From positions 177,390 through 241,389 of the forward strand of contig NZ_CP128402.1 in NCBI RefSeq assembly GCF_030389965.1: a DNA stretch of 64,000 nt, in the 5' to 3' direction. The position numbers and the translations under genes were made by a program. Of the stretch, positions 28,644-36,750 are shown in pieces (the first letter of the stretch is position 1; the number at the start of each line of letters is the position of its first letter). Source of the DNA: Candidatus Chlorohelix allophototropha. Lineage in GTDB: Bacteria; Chloroflexota; Chloroflexia; Chloroheliales; Chloroheliaceae. A model generated the notes under the pieces. The model saw only the letters and a program-made list of their open reading frames with translations, was not told the origin of the DNA and did not search any database.

Positions 28644-29531
28644 ATGAGAAATAAGCAGAGACTAGAAAAAGCTATAAAGAATGCACAGGAAGTAATAGTG
28701 ATATTAGAAGTGCAGATAGCAGGATATGGATTTTTAAATGCGCCTCCACACTTGCAAATTCAACTTGAAGAAAAAAGAAAAGATGTTGCACGCTTAGAAT
28801 CACTTCTACTTACTGAGGAATCCAAATCAGCAATAGGCAAAAGAAAATGGGCCCTATTAATCGTATCTATTATTTCCATTGTAGCGTTTAGCTCATTTAT
28901 TATAGTAATTCTTATAACTTTACCAGAAAAAAGGACAGTCTATATGATGGTAGATGCGTCAGATAAAATGACGACTACCTTACCTCAAATAAGACCGCGT
29001 ATTAATCTTACAACTATGTCTATTCCTGATGGTGTTGATGTGGGTTTCGCCGTTTTTGGTGGCGGATTTGGGACTGGTGGTAATTGTAAAGATGTAAGCC
29101 AACTTGTTCCACCCTCACCTAAACAGGATGGGATACCTTTAATTTCAAAGGCAGTAGATTCACTAATTGACCTAAAGCCAACTGGCTTCGGGAATCTACA
29201 ATATGCAGCAACCTATGCTCTAGCTCAACTTGCTGGGAGACAGGGCTTGCAACAAATATTGATCATTACTTCTTCCATTGATATTAGATGTGGTATTCCA
29301 GATCGATCCGAAATAGAAAATGCAGCATCTCAGAAGGGAATTTCTAAATTAGAGATTCGAGTAATTGCAGTAGGATCAGTAACCGAGCAAGAAGAACTCA
29401 TTTTGGGGAAATTTACTAACAATGAATATTATATCTTAGGATCAGCTTCCGAGCTCTCGTCAACAATTGAAAATGTTTTAAAATATCCAGACTTCTATTA
29501 TGAACATCAAAGATCTACGATTAAGGCTTGA
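28644..29531 (+). CDS. Membrane-anchored von Willebrand A-like protein with effector-associated-type N-terminus
   Basis: Predicted 295 residues. The first 60 form a charged helical region ('AGYGFLNAPPHLQIQLEEKR' then 'KDVARLES') that resembles short N-terminal segments of Chloroflexota and cyanobacterial conflict/STAND-type proteins ('...LEEQ.A.YG....P.HL...LE..R.EI.RLE'); this is from memory. One TM helix follows (about 72-95). From 'RTVYMMVDASDKM' the sequence is vWA-like: strands and helices with 'VDVGFAVFGGGFG' and 'ILIITSS'. The MIDAS reads D-A-S-D-K instead of DxSxS, so metal binding may be weakened. The IS66 end lies 7 bp upstream, and no ribosome site precedes the ATG, so native expression may be lost. 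DNA is AT-rich compared with the neighbours, suggesting transfer. Confidence 0.65.
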   Translation: MRNKQRLEKAIKNAQEVIVILEVQIAGYGFLNAPPHLQIQLEEKRKDVARLESLLLTEESKSAIGKRKWALLIVSIISIVAFSSFIIVILITLPEKRTVYMMVDASDKMTTTLPQIRPRINLTTMSIPDGVDVGFAVFGGGFGTGGNCKDVSQLVPPSPKQDGIPLISKAVDSLIDLKPTGFGNLQYAATYALAQLAGRQGLQQILIITSSIDIRCGIPDRSEIENAASQKGISKLEIRVIAVGSVTEQEELILGKFTNNEYYILGSASELSSTIENVLKYPDFYYEHQRSTIKA

Positions 29532-30096
29532 TCATCCACTTCTATATAGTACGGCTATTATTATCCTGAGCATATTATTTGCTATTTTATTTTTAGGTCC
29601 ATTTTGGGCTTCTCTTGATCTTCATGTTCCGGGTGAAAAATGGAATAAAATTGATTTTACACAACCAGTAGATTCCATTTTTTATGTAAGAAATGCTGAG
29701 CTTGGTTATAGATGGGGCGTTTCAGATCCAACTAGTCTTTGGTTTCATCCCTTAATTGCATGGTGTATCCAATTAGTGCCAATCTCATTACCAGGCAATA
29801 TTAAGTTTTGGATCTTAAGTCTGATTAGCGGACTTCTTGCTTCTTTAGCTGTATATAAATTTACCAACTTGATAACATTAACCCCGCTAAATCCAAGAAT
29901 GATTTTGTTAATTCCTTTTATTCCAGGAGGTATTGGTATAGCCACTGGTAATGCAGAAATACCATGTCTTCTATTTACCTCCTTATTAGGTATCTCTGTT
30001 TTAACAAAGCAGCCACTTTTATATCCTTTATTATTTGGGAGTTTATCTATATTAACAAAACCAAATGCCTTATACATGATACCTTTTCTATTTACC

Positions 30097-31313
30097 TTTG
30101 CTACCGTACAGATATAAAGGAGAGGAAAAGGAGGAGAAGGTTGAGGCAGAGTGGTAAACTGTAGTTTTCTTACCGACCAAAGTAGAAAGCAAAAGGATAC
30201 CAAAATGAGTGACAACCTTCGCCGACATCGTGCCATAAAACAGCAATTGTTGCAACTCCACCCACAAGCGCAGGGGCGCGAATTACAATATTTAACAATT
30301 CTAGCGATGGTGATCAGTGGGATTGTAGGTAGTCGGCATAGTGCGTTGCCTAATATCGCCGCCAAAGTGCCAGATAAAACTAAACGGGAAAGCCGCATCA
30401 TCCGAATGCGCCGATTGCTCAAAAATGATAACTTTAACCAAAAAGTGGTGTATGCTCCTTTCGCCAAACAATTGCTGAGTAGCCTGTGTCATTGTCCACT
30501 GGTACTGGTGATAGATGGCAGTCAGGTTGGTGCTGGTGGAATGGGCTTAGTAATCAGTGTAGTATATCAGGGGCGGGCTTTACCTTTGGGTTGGTTGGTG
30601 GTTAAGGCTAAAAAGGGACATTTAGCTCAAGCTTTGCACATCAGATTGTTAAAGCAAGTTCACTCGTTGGTTCCGTCTGGTAGCCAAGTAGTCTTTTTGG
30701 GTGATGGTGAATTCGATGGCTGTCGTTTGTTAAGACGGTTAGATTATTACGGTTGGCAGTATGTCTGTCGTACTGCTAAAAATAGCCAGGTCTGGTTGGA
30801 TGAACAAGCTCATTATGCCATCAGTAAGTTAGGGGTTCAGCCTGGTCAGGTAGTGAGTCAGAGCGGCGTAGCATTCAGCAAACACGAGTACGGACCAGTA
30901 CTGGTCATAGCGGTCTGGCAAAAGCCTTACCGTGAGCCACTTTATCTGGTGAGTAATTTGGCTCTAGCCCAGGAAGCAATCCGGTACTACAAAAAGAGGT
31001 TTAGGATTGAAACCTTCTTTTCCGATAGCAAGAGCCGAGGGTTTCGGCTGGACAAGAGCCATTTGGATGACCCTAAACGGCTAGAAAGGTTATTGTTAGC
31101 GGCTTGTCTGGCTTATCTTTGGATTGTACATCTGGGTACGATAGCTTTAGCTGAAGGCTGGAACCGGGTCATTCATCGCACCGAACGACTGGATTTGAGC
31201 CTGTTCAATTTAGGTTTGAACCTGCTTGAGCATTTTTTGAATGAACATTTACCCTTACCAGTCGCCTTTATCCCTTTTCTTTTAGAGGATTTCTAATTGT
31301 GTACGGTAGCAAA
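30097..31313 (+). mobile_element. IS4-family element with 8-bp target duplication
   Basis: The ends TTTGCTACCGTACA (30097-30110) and TGTACGGTAGCAAA (31300-31313) are perfect 14-bp inverted repeats. TATTTACC at 30089-30096 and again at 31314-31321 is the target duplication. The element is 1217 bp with one transposase. The clean structure indicates recent insertion. Confidence 0.92.
30205..31296 (+). CDS. IS4-family DDE transposase
   Basis: The ATG at 30205 is preferred ('MSDNLRRHRAIKQQLLQLHP'); an in-frame GTG at 30151 is also possible. Catalytic residues: D in 'LVLVIDGSQVGAGG', D in 'VVFLGDGEFDG', and E in 'YKKRFRIETFFSDSKSRGF'. The last matches the IS4 family signature Y-x2-R-x3-E-x6-K exactly. 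No frameshift is seen, so it should be active. Confidence 0.93.
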   Translation: MSDNLRRHRAIKQQLLQLHPQAQGRELQYLTILAMVISGIVGSRHSALPNIAAKVPDKTKRESRIIRMRRLLKNDNFNQKVVYAPFAKQLLSSLCHCPLVLVIDGSQVGAGGMGLVISVVYQGRALPLGWLVVKAKKGHLAQALHIRLLKQVHSLVPSGSQVVFLGDGEFDGCRLLRRLDYYGWQYVCRTAKNSQVWLDEQAHYAISKLGVQPGQVVSQSGVAFSKHEYGPVLVIAVWQKPYREPLYLVSNLALAQEAIRYYKKRFRIETFFSDSKSRGFRLDKSHLDDPKRLERLLLAACLAYLWIVHLGTIALAEGWNRVIHRTERLDLSLFNLGLNLLEHFLNEHLPLPVAFIPFLLEDF

Positions 31314-31909
31314 TATTTACCTTACTGTTCATATTTTTCCATCAAAGAAAATGGGCTCTTTTAATTCGTTGTTGTGCTGGCATAGGTGGAATACTTTTTA
31401 CTTGGTTATTTTGGGTTTTAGTTGCAGATACTTTTTCAAATCAATGGGGTACATATTGGAAAGTTAGAGAATTGGGCGAGGTGCCTCTTAATGAAGGTCC
31501 CTTTTCCTTATTTTTCCGCGGCGCAAGGATTATCATTTTCTCTATAGATAGTGCTGAGTTGCTAAAATTTATTACCGCTTTAATAATCCCATTAATTGAT
31601 TTATGGTTATTACTTTTGATTCCAATTAAAGAAGAAGCCATAAGGATATCCTTAATTGCCGGGATACTAGCCATATTTCTAATGTCGGTAATAATTAATA
31701 ACCCTAATAAAGTAATAGTTTATTCTACAACCTTTCCAGGTCATATTTCTGTGGGGTTACTTTTTATACAAAATGCTTTTAGCAAAAACCCAAAAGAAGG
31801 AACTGGACTATCAGTTATAAAAAAATTAGCCGGATTAGCGTATCTGGCTTTTTGTTTGGAAATGTTTTTATTTTATATATTTGGCACTCCACTTGAATGG
31901 TATTACTAA

Positions 31910-32352
31910 AGAATTAATTCACACCATACATCAGCCCAAATCGAAGGGATGATATGAACTGCCTACATTAGCGAACTGCACAAACTGAATACAAGTGTTG
32001 GATAGGCTAGCGGTTAAGGGGACAAATCCCCGAAATTATTACTAATGACAATGGATATTGTTCAAAGTAACGTGAAAATGTGCTATAATTAACTCCATCA
32101 CAGAGGGGGAATCGCCTTATAAGGAGGCGTACAACCTCTACCTTCTACCTATTAGATAGTGGATATTGCGATACAGATAATTTACTGGATTGAGCAACCG
32201 AAATATGCCAGAGCCTCAAGAGATAAATTCCGAGACCATTATCCTACCTGCACCAGATTCCATTTAGATCGCCGAAACTAAACTGGCGTGACTCCCTTTT
32301 CAGATATGCAACACGCCAAACTCACAGCTAAAGCACCAGATACCCCCCAATC
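31910..32352. other. Intergenic region with an orphan promoter
   Basis: About 440 bp between convergent genes with no protein gene. It contains a good plus-strand promoter (32061-32089), followed by a short stem (CGCC..TTATAAGGA..GGCG, about 32113-32129). Confidence 0.45.
32061..32089 (+). promoter_or_regulatory. Sigma-70-type promoter without a protein gene
   Basis: TTCAAA (32061-32066) and TATAAT (32084-32089) are separated by 17 bp, and the -10 is extended (TGCTATAAT). It points rightwards, where only the 3' end of the opposite-strand HAD gene lies, so it may drive a small RNA or antisense transcript. Confidence 0.45.
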
Positions 32353-33198
32353 TCATTTTCTCAGAATATACCTATCCAGTGCTTCCGCAACGCCATCCTC
32401 TTCATTTGTAGAGACAATTGCGCCTGCCAAGGCTTTTACTTCGGCTGCCGCATTACCCATCGCTACCCCAAGTCCCGCTGCTTTTAGCATATCCAGATCG
32501 TTAGGGCTATCTCCAATCGCAAGCGTTTCCGAAAGCGCAATGCCATAATGCTCTGCCAAGGCTGCCAACGCGATCCCTTTCCCTACACCCGGCTGGATGA
32601 AATCAAAACCGTGAAAATCCGCAAGGTTCTTACTCAGCAAGGGATAGCTGAAAAGGCTGCATTTGAAACCATTATTCAGCGAGCCAAGCAAGCGGGACAT
32701 CGCCGCTCTCGGTCCAATCCCTACCACCGTAAGCGCATCCTTTACAAAGGCCAGTTCATCATAGCTACACCGCTCTATTAAATCTTGGCGTTGACCGCTG
32801 TCAGCATATTCCCGCATAAATTGGTCATCCTCGTAGTTTTGGCTGAGGAATATGCGCTCTCCACTTAAAGGGCTTTGCAAAATGGCAGGTTGATACCCGG
32901 ATTGGCGAATTATAGCAATTGCTTCCATTATAAAAGAGGGTGGAAGCGGTTTGTGGTAAAGCGCGCTGCCAGAGTGAATATCATAAACAAGTGAACCACA
33001 ATATAGAATCAGTGGCACTTCTAACCCTAGTTCATCAGCCACTGCACGTGCTCCCAAATGCCGCCTTCCGGTAGCCAGTGTTACCACCACACCTGCCCGT
33101 ACTGCCGCTTGTATTGCTTCTTTCACACGGGGTCTTATCTTTTTTTGTTCGTCCAGCAAAGTGCCATCGAGATCAATTGCGACCAACTTGTAGCTCAT
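32353..33198 (-). CDS. HAD-superfamily phosphatase (Cof type)
   Basis: The start is the ATG at 33198 because AGGAGG lies 6 bases upstream; this gives about 281 residues. HAD motif I is 'LVAIDLDGTLLDEQKK' with the nucleophile and acid Asp. Motif II is 'VTLATGRRH'. The motif III lysine is probably in 'VGKGIALAALAEHYGI', and motif IV is 'LAIGDSPNDLDML'. A C2-type cap lies between motifs II and III, as in Cof/YbiV-type sugar- or cofactor-phosphate phosphatases. The substrate is not predictable. It stands alone downstream of the DnaC-like gene. Confidence 0.92.
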   Translation of the reverse strand: MSYKLVAIDLDGTLLDEQKKIRPRVKEAIQAAVRAGVVVTLATGRRHLGARAVADELGLEVPLILYCGSLVYDIHSGSALYHKPLPPSFIMEAIAIIRQSGYQPAILQSPLSGERIFLSQNYEDDQFMREYADSGQRQDLIERCSYDELAFVKDALTVVGIGPRAAMSRLLGSLNNGFKCSLFSYPLLSKNLADFHGFDFIQPGVGKGIALAALAEHYGIALSETLAIGDSPNDLDMLKAAGLGVAMGNAAAEVKALAGAIVSTNEEDGVAEALDRYILRK

Positions 33199-33278
33199 TC
33201 CAACCTCCTGCAATAATTATACTAGGGTTGCTGCATGTTCGGACAGAAGAGGCTACAAATCAGGGATAGCAACTGTGG

Positions 33279-33302
33279 CTCCCCACCGCTGCGGTGGGGA
33301 AC
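33279..33302. repeat. GC-rich hairpin between the HAD and loader genes
   Basis: CCCCACCG and CGGTGGGG are perfect 8-bp arms around a short loop at about 33280-33300. No T-run follows on either strand. It may still end the loader transcript or mark the edge of the island. Confidence 0.45.
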
Positions 33303-33323
33303 TCTGTGCCATTAAATCAGATA

Positions 33324-34226
33324 TCAGGCAATATCCTCCTTGGAAAGATTAATCTGAGTATAACGCTTCAGACGGTCGATCACTCTCTCATCGTACCCGC
33401 GCTCTGCCAATTCTGGAATGGTGAAACTGGTGGTTACTAACGTAGGGGTCCCTCGGTTAATTCTCCCGTTCAATAGGCTAAATAATCGGCTGAACGACCA
33501 TGCGTCGATGGGTTCGGTGCCCAGATCCTCGAGCACCAAAATATCGATATTCAACAGAATATCCACCATCTGCTCCTCGCTCAGCTCGTGGGGATGCTTC
33601 TCCTCTTTTGCCAGGTTCAGCGAATCCATTAGCCCCGGCATGGTTAAGAACACCGCCTCTTTGCGGTTTGCAGACGCGCCGTTACAGTATGCCGCCGCCA
33701 GATGGGTCTTGCCGCTGCCTTTCGCGCCGGTGATTAGTAGGGAGGTGCCCTTTTTACAGGCGCTTTGCGCTTCCTGCAGAGCCCCTATCCTTTCATAGGA
33801 GCCGGTTTTGAAATTCTCAAAGCGCAGCTTGGTCAGTTCCCCTACCAGTCCACCGGACTTCACCACTAGGTTAGCCAACTGGTACTTGAGCTCCCGCTTC
33901 GCTCGGGCGAGCATCTCAGAGATTTTAATCCCTTCCGAGCAATCGGGACAAGGCATATACTGCGTCCGGTTATGGATCTGCACGGTTAGCCAGCCATACT
34001 GGCAAATGCACTGGTGCTGCGTCTGCCAGTTTTCCAACTCGGTAACGGCAATTATACAGCCTTGCTGCGGGCAAGGAGCGGTCCTCCAGGACAACTCTTC
34101 CAGTGTTTGGGTAGACCAGCCCACCAAGACAGCGACCGGCGTTTTGATAATACCGTTATCGGCACAGTAGGTACAGCGCCACCCTCCTGGTGTCGGCTTC
34201 TCTGGATCGGGGTTGTTTTGGCTCAT
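33324..34226 (-). CDS. DnaC/IstB-type helicase loader ATPase with zinc-finger-like N-terminus
   Basis: Predicted 300 residues. The N-terminal 120 residues contain several Cys pairs ('WRCTYCADNG', 'APCPQQGC', 'QCICQYG', 'MPCPDC'), probably zinc sites. The C-terminal half is a DnaC/IstB-type AAA+ ATPase: Walker A 'LLITGAKGSGKTHLAAAYC' (about 166-180) and Walker B 'NIDILVLEDLGTEPI', then 'TLVTTSFTIPEL' and 'RVIDRLKRYTQI' (the sensor-2 or arginine-finger region). Such loaders place the replicative helicase at origins of phages and plasmids. It lies 360 bp downstream of the ParB-methyltransferase on the same strand, so a mobile replicon origin is likely. Confidence 0.88.
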   Translation of the reverse strand: MSQNNPDPEKPTPGGWRCTYCADNGIIKTPVAVLVGWSTQTLEELSWRTAPCPQQGCIIAVTELENWQTQHQCICQYGWLTVQIHNRTQYMPCPDCSEGIKISEMLARAKRELKYQLANLVVKSGGLVGELTKLRFENFKTGSYERIGALQEAQSACKKGTSLLITGAKGSGKTHLAAAYCNGASANRKEAVFLTMPGLMDSLNLAKEEKHPHELSEEQMVDILLNIDILVLEDLGTEPIDAWSFSRLFSLLNGRINRGTPTLVTTSFTIPELAERGYDERVIDRLKRYTQINLSKEDIA

Positions 34227-34588
34227 AATCCCTCTTTTCGTAATGAAATGGTTAAAATAAAATTAGGCTCTCCCCGCCTAAACCAAATAAAATAATTGGT
34301 GTTGGCTTTGGAAAGAGCCTATTTTAATTTTGCCGAATTCTCCGAGAGGAGCCAAGAAACTGTCGGGATTTTCTTCAGGAAAATGTCAGGAATTTTCAGA
34401 AATTGACCGGTCTGCTACCGAGGGATGCAGTTGAGTGCGTAATTTGCTTAGAAGAGGGGGGTTACAGCTAGGTTGACCTAATCTGGAAAGCGCTTTTTCC
34501 GGTAAGATTTGCTCGTACAGGGTTAGCTCAAAACCCACGCGCTAGCAACGCCGAGGTGGGGAAAACAGATCAGGCTAGCTCAAGCCAA
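34227..34588. other. Intergenic region inside the mobile island
   Basis: About 360 bp without a gene. It contains two similar short tracts (near 34361-34405, with GTC(A/G)GGA..TTTTC) and no clear promoter. It could hold the end of the methyltransferase transcript and the loader's promoter. Confidence 0.4.
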
Positions 34589-36004
34589 TCAAACAGTTTG
34601 CCGCCTATTTCCCGCTATCCTCTCACGTGCGAGTTTCACATAGTAAGCGTTTTGCTCAATCAAATGAGCCTGTCTCCCCAAGCTGAGGGCTGCCACTCCG
34701 GTACTGCCGGAGCCGGCAAAGTTGTCGAGTACCAGATCGCCGGGGTGGGTAGTCAACTGGATCAGGTTGGTTAACAGTGGTGAAACCGGCTTTTGGGTGG
34801 GATGATCAACCTTCTCCTGCGCCGAGATGATATTGGTCTGAATCACATTACGCCGATCCCAGCCCGGCACCTCGTTGAAGGTGTAACGTGCCCCGGGTTT
34901 TACTGCCCAAAGGATGAATTCGGTGGAGCTGATCAGGTTGCGGCGCATCAGTCCGTTAGGAGCGCTGTTGGTTTTCACCCAAGTAATGATGTTCTTGGGC
35001 GCCAGGGAATAGCGCACCATTGTTTCCCAGAGCTGCGACACCAGCGCCCGGTCGGTGAAAACGAGCAGCGAACCGCCGGGACGGAGTACCCGTGCCCATT
35101 CGGAAGTCCATTCCATAAGCTTTTGTTTGAAGATATATTCGGGAACGGTATCCCAATTCTCGTTGCCATCGAAATCTGCCGGGATTACGGTATCGCCCAC
35201 TTTGGTAAGCTTGCCTCCACCGCTTATATTGTAAGGTGGGTCAACCAGCACCAAGTCCACGCTGCCATCAGTTACATGGAGAATATTATCCCGCTGCTCT
35301 ACCATACAAGTAGCAGGCATAATGGGGGTGGGTGTCGCTTCAAGCTCTTCCCGCTCCAATGCTCTGCGGGCTTCCCGCACCGAGGGAGCTGCTCCGCTGG
35401 AGAGCAGTTCGGCTACCCGCCCTTGGAGAGCTGGCACCAATCTCAAGAATTCCTTCCGCTCCTGCGGATCATCTGCTATCGGGCTATTGAGCATCTTGCC
35501 GATATTGGCAGTATTTATCTGGTAGGTGGTACCGTTGCGGGTGGCTAGGCGAGGAGTGGATATCTGGAAACCGTTTCCAGATAGCTCTTGGCGCATATTG
35601 TTTACAAAAGTATGAGTGACATGACATTTGTCAGCAATTTCCCGGTTACTCCACTGCTGCCATTCCGCATCGGTTAGGAGGGTTTCAACGGCTCTGCGCT
35701 TGTCGGCGTTGGTTCGCATGAGACCATGGGTAGTATTGGCGCCAACCGAATAGAGGATTGCCTCCCGGCGCGTGCCCATTCGGAAGTCTCCTGGCAGGCT
35801 AGTTATCCCGGCGCTGAGGGCAGCGCTATAACGGTGGAAGCCATCGGCCAACCAGTAGTCTGAGCCATCGAAGAAAATTACAATGGGGGGAAAGTTATCC
35901 CCGTTTTGCAGTGCCAGGGCGTACTCCCCGATTGCAAACTCATTGAGAGAGGCTCTGGTCTGAGAGCCGCCATCAGTTCGGATTTTATCTAAGTCGATTT
36001 CCAT
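34589..36004 (-). CDS. ParB-like domain fused to DNA adenine/cytosine-N4 methyltransferase
   Basis: The start at 36004 ('MEIDLDKIRTDGG') is chosen because GAGG lies upstream and because the divergent promoter (36082-36091) lies further upstream; the open frame to 36151 would cross it. The product is 471 residues. The N-terminal ParB-like part (about 1-130) has 'YWLADGFHRYSAALSAGI' and 'YSVGANTTHGLMRTNADKRR', followed by an HTH ('SNREIADKCHVTHTFVNNMR'). The C-terminal part is a class-beta amino-methyltransferase: catalytic DPPYN in 'LVLVDPPYNISGGGKL', and SAM-binding 'DNFAGSGSTGVAA' near the end. This fusion is common in phages and integrative elements. No restriction enzyme is adjacent, so it is an orphan enzyme, perhaps protective. 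Confidence 0.9.
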   Translation of the reverse strand: MEIDLDKIRTDGGSQTRASLNEFAIGEYALALQNGDNFPPIVIFFDGSDYWLADGFHRYSAALSAGITSLPGDFRMGTRREAILYSVGANTTHGLMRTNADKRRAVETLLTDAEWQQWSNREIADKCHVTHTFVNNMRQELSGNGFQISTPRLATRNGTTYQINTANIGKMLNSPIADDPQERKEFLRLVPALQGRVAELLSSGAAPSVREARRALEREELEATPTPIMPATCMVEQRDNILHVTDGSVDLVLVDPPYNISGGGKLTKVGDTVIPADFDGNENWDTVPEYIFKQKLMEWTSEWARVLRPGGSLLVFTDRALVSQLWETMVRYSLAPKNIITWVKTNSAPNGLMRRNLISSTEFILWAVKPGARYTFNEVPGWDRRNVIQTNIISAQEKVDHPTQKPVSPLLTNLIQLTTHPGDLVLDNFAGSGSTGVAALSLGRQAHLIEQNAYYVKLARERIAGNRRQTV

Positions 36005-36081
36005 TTGCGCCTCGATTCCAGCTTTTAACTCCAAAAGGCATTTCCGGTGCAAACCGCGAAGAACATACGTGCTGTTTGTGC

Positions 36082-36091
36082 TATAATTATA
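36082..36091. promoter_or_regulatory. Shared divergent -10 element
   Basis: TATAATTATA is a perfect 10-bp palindrome that supplies a TATAAT on each strand. It lies between the methyltransferase (left) and the HTH gene (right). On the plus strand it is an extended -10 (TGCTATAAT). Confidence 0.55.
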
Positions 36092-36144
36092 CAGGGTGCT
36101 CCCTCGATTAGCTACGGTTGGGGAGAAGAAAGGAGTTGCTAGTT

Positions 36145-36750
36145 TTGACACGACGTGGACAAACGCACCGCACCAAAGGGCATACCCTGCATGATCGAAT
36201 TAGAATTGGTGAGTTTTACATCAAGGGTTGGTCGCAAGCTCGCATTGCCGCTGAGTTGGGCGTGTCGCAATCCACCGTTTCCCGCGAGATTAGGCGCATC
36301 TCCACCGAGTGGCAGCAGCAATACCTTGGTGATTATGAGGTCATGGTCCGAAAGCAGTTGATCGAAATCGACAACGTAATCGCTGAAGCTTATGCAGCTT
36401 GGGAGCGGTCGCAGCAGAAGCACGCCAGCCAAACCCGGCAAGTGCTGGAGTCTACAGGCGAAGCGGGCAGTGAGGCTAACGGCAGGCTGCAACAGTTCGG
36501 GACGCTCAAGGTAACCGTTTCCGATGAGGTCGGGGACGTGGCTTTCCTAGAACTGATCCGGGATATGCTGGCACAGAAAGCTAAACTACTCGATTTAAAT
36601 TCGCCAGAGCACCACTTGATCGGCATGAGCACGCAAGTGCAATATAGCAGCGATGTAGCTTTCAAGATTCTGCACGATCCAGAAGCGGGTGATCTGATGC
36701 GACAACTAATGGAGCACGTAGCAGGCAGTGATATTGTATATCCAAATTGA
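36145..36750 (+). CDS. HTH protein of phage terminase-small-subunit style
   Basis: The TTG at 36145 is chosen because AAAGGAG precedes it by 9 bases; this gives 201 residues. After a basic start ('TRRGQTHRTKG') comes a homeodomain-like HTH ('IKGWSQARIAAELGVSQSTV', 'SREIRRI'), then a helical segment ('VRKQLIEIDNVIAEAYAAWE') and a mixed C-terminal region. HTH plus 'I...A..AWERS' is common in phage or integrative-element proteins related to small terminase subunits, but no large terminase is present here. It may instead regulate the divergent methyltransferase-loader pair. Confidence 0.65.
   Translation: MTRRGQTHRTKGHTLHDRIRIGEFYIKGWSQARIAAELGVSQSTVSREIRRISTEWQQQYLGDYEVMVRKQLIEIDNVIAEAYAAWERSQQKHASQTRQVLESTGEAGSEANGRLQQFGTLKVTVSDEVGDVAFLELIRDMLAQKAKLLDLNSPEHHLIGMSTQVQYSSDVAFKILHDPEAGDLMRQLMEHVAGSDIVYPN

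Larger units (their letters stand above)
29500..31909 (+). pseudogene. Polytopic membrane protein gene split by an IS4-family element
   Basis: The left part (29500-30096, 199 codons) and right part (31322-31909, 195 codons plus stop) join in frame once the IS and one 8-bp target copy are removed, restoring a 394-residue protein. The product has about ten hydrophobic segments and a large loop between the first two ('DSIFYVRNAELGYRWGVSDP'). This layout resembles GT-C-type glycosyltransferases or mannosyltransferase-like proteins, but no catalytic motif is certain. It overlaps the vWA gene end by 32 bp, so the two were one unit. A stop arises soon after the insertion, so a truncated protein of about 205 residues is expected. 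Confidence 0.8.

Noticed and set aside
36005..36151. Earlier start for the ParB-methyltransferase
   Set aside because: The extension runs through the divergent -10 element and adds no domain; homologues as I recall them begin at 'MEI.LD.IR.DGG'.
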